From Panax quinquefolius (taxonomy: Eukaryota; Streptophyta; Magnoliopsida; Apiales; Araliaceae), in contig CM035151.1 in the NCBI GenBank assembly GCA_020205615.1, positions 9,758,565-9,822,564 of the forward strand: DNA of 64,000 nucleotides, in the 5' to 3' direction. The translations under genes and the position numbers were made by a program. Of the stretch, positions 63,235-64,000 are shown piece by piece. Every line of letters starts with the position of its first letter. The first letter of the stretch is position 1. The notes under the pieces were generated by a model, which ran no database searches, was not told where the DNA came from, and worked only from the letters and a program-made list of their open reading frames with translations.

Positions 63235-64000
63235 AATTTAAATTTAGTTAAAATTTGATGCTAAATTCCAAAACCTTGGGTTGGAATTATGTTGCCAAAC
63301 ATAGCTTTAGTCAACATGACAACAGAAAAGCTTTACAAACCATAGTTTTCAATGCTTTTATACTTGTCTTTTTTGACTATCAGTTTATATTGTTTTGCAT
63401 AAAATCTTTTAGACAAAATAAACAAAAATGAGAGAGGGGAGACCTTTTATATAAAAATACTTTAAAATATGCCTTGATAGTTGATGCACCTATAACGGGT
63501 CTGTGGAAACCTGATGACCAGCTAAGAGACTTCCTGCATGTGAAGGTCTTGAATATATATTTTGAAAAGTTATTTGTGAACCAGAGTTACAAACTATTAG
63601 TGGTAAACTTTAGTAAGAGATATTCATTGTTAGGGTACTGATAAAATAAGCTATGAGTTAATCTACGTTAATATTTTTGTTTCCTAAGAATCCTGTATCA
63701 AAGTATTATGAATATCATGATAAATTCTTCATTATTAGTCTCTTTGATGTACTATGTACTTCAATGAAGTGAATTAAATCATAAGACTTTATTGTTGCTT
63801 ATTTACTGAAGTTGTTATTTGGGAGAATAACAAAATACTTCTGCACATGGCCCAATATAAGGGAACTTAGACTGCATTGCAGTTGATGGATGGGAATCAC
63901 ATTCCTATATAGTTAATTGAAGACGATGATTATAATAAACCCTTGTATTGTCTATATTACTAAGACTTCTACAAGTTAACAGGGATTTATGTATTATTCA
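63235..64000. other. AT-rich DNA, no feature seen
   Basis: No open frame with a recognisable domain, no repeat of note and no RNA gene; probably intron or intergenic sequence. Confidence 0.5.

Overview
This is nuclear DNA from a flowering plant, most likely a eudicot. Three kinds of evidence support this: intron-rich genes of plant-only families (a blue-light F-box/Kelch receptor, a type-B cytokinin response regulator, plastid-targeted proteins), plant transposon families with intact target-site duplications (TSDs), and AT-rich intergenic DNA. I cannot name the species. I found no prokaryotic operons, CRISPR arrays or RNA genes.

Layout. (1) 1-2234, minus: first half of an FKF1-type photoreceptor gene, cut by the window start. 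(2) 3424-5639: a Mutator-like element (MULE) with ~135 bp inverted ends and a perfect 9-bp TSD. It carries a tandemly repeated, decayed fragment resembling plant arginine-rich CCCH zinc-finger genes (a Pack-MULE). (3) 6904-43733: one 36.8-kb nest of LTR retrotransposons. The outer element O (Ty3, probably Tat lineage, minus, TSD CCAAT) is only ~4.2 kb once the insertions are removed and has no recognisable pol. Elements A (7851-27959, TSD GAAGG) and B (30158-42664, TSD CGAAG), both plus-strand Ty3 chromovirus-like with ~2.7-2.8 kb LTRs, inserted into it. Element C (8635-18388, TSD TAGAT), a relative on the minus strand with deletions in its polymerase, inserted into A's 5' LTR. A solo LTR D (38480-40903, TSD TTTTG) inserted into B's 3' LTR. 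(4) 43773-44623, minus: a small two-exon gene for a conserved plastid-type protein, whose stop codon lies 35 bp from the edge of the nest. (5) 44841-45326: a short MULE with 9-bp TSD in the divergent promoter shared with (6) 45831-49907, plus: a five-exon type-B response regulator, followed by a region with AT microsatellites, a hairpin and Stowaway-like MITEs. (7) 53992-57872, plus: the complete seven-exon plastid aspartate-semialdehyde dehydrogenase gene. (8) 58-64 kb: AT-rich DNA with a possible non-coding leader of a gene lying beyond the window, a tandem segmental duplication and a hAT-like insertion.

The four genes are not functionally linked: they serve flowering-time light sensing, an unknown plastid role, cytokinin signalling, and synthesis of Lys/Thr/Met/Ile. 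The main story is the order of transposon insertions, which can be read from five TSDs and matched LTR lengths. The reading frames inside the retroelements are broken every 50-200 bp, mostly near GC-containing motifs, while the host genes are intact. This may be partly true decay and partly unpolished long-read error at methylated cytosines. I saw no convincing new biological system; the strongest items to follow up are the nest itself, the Pack-MULE and the duplicated leader exon.
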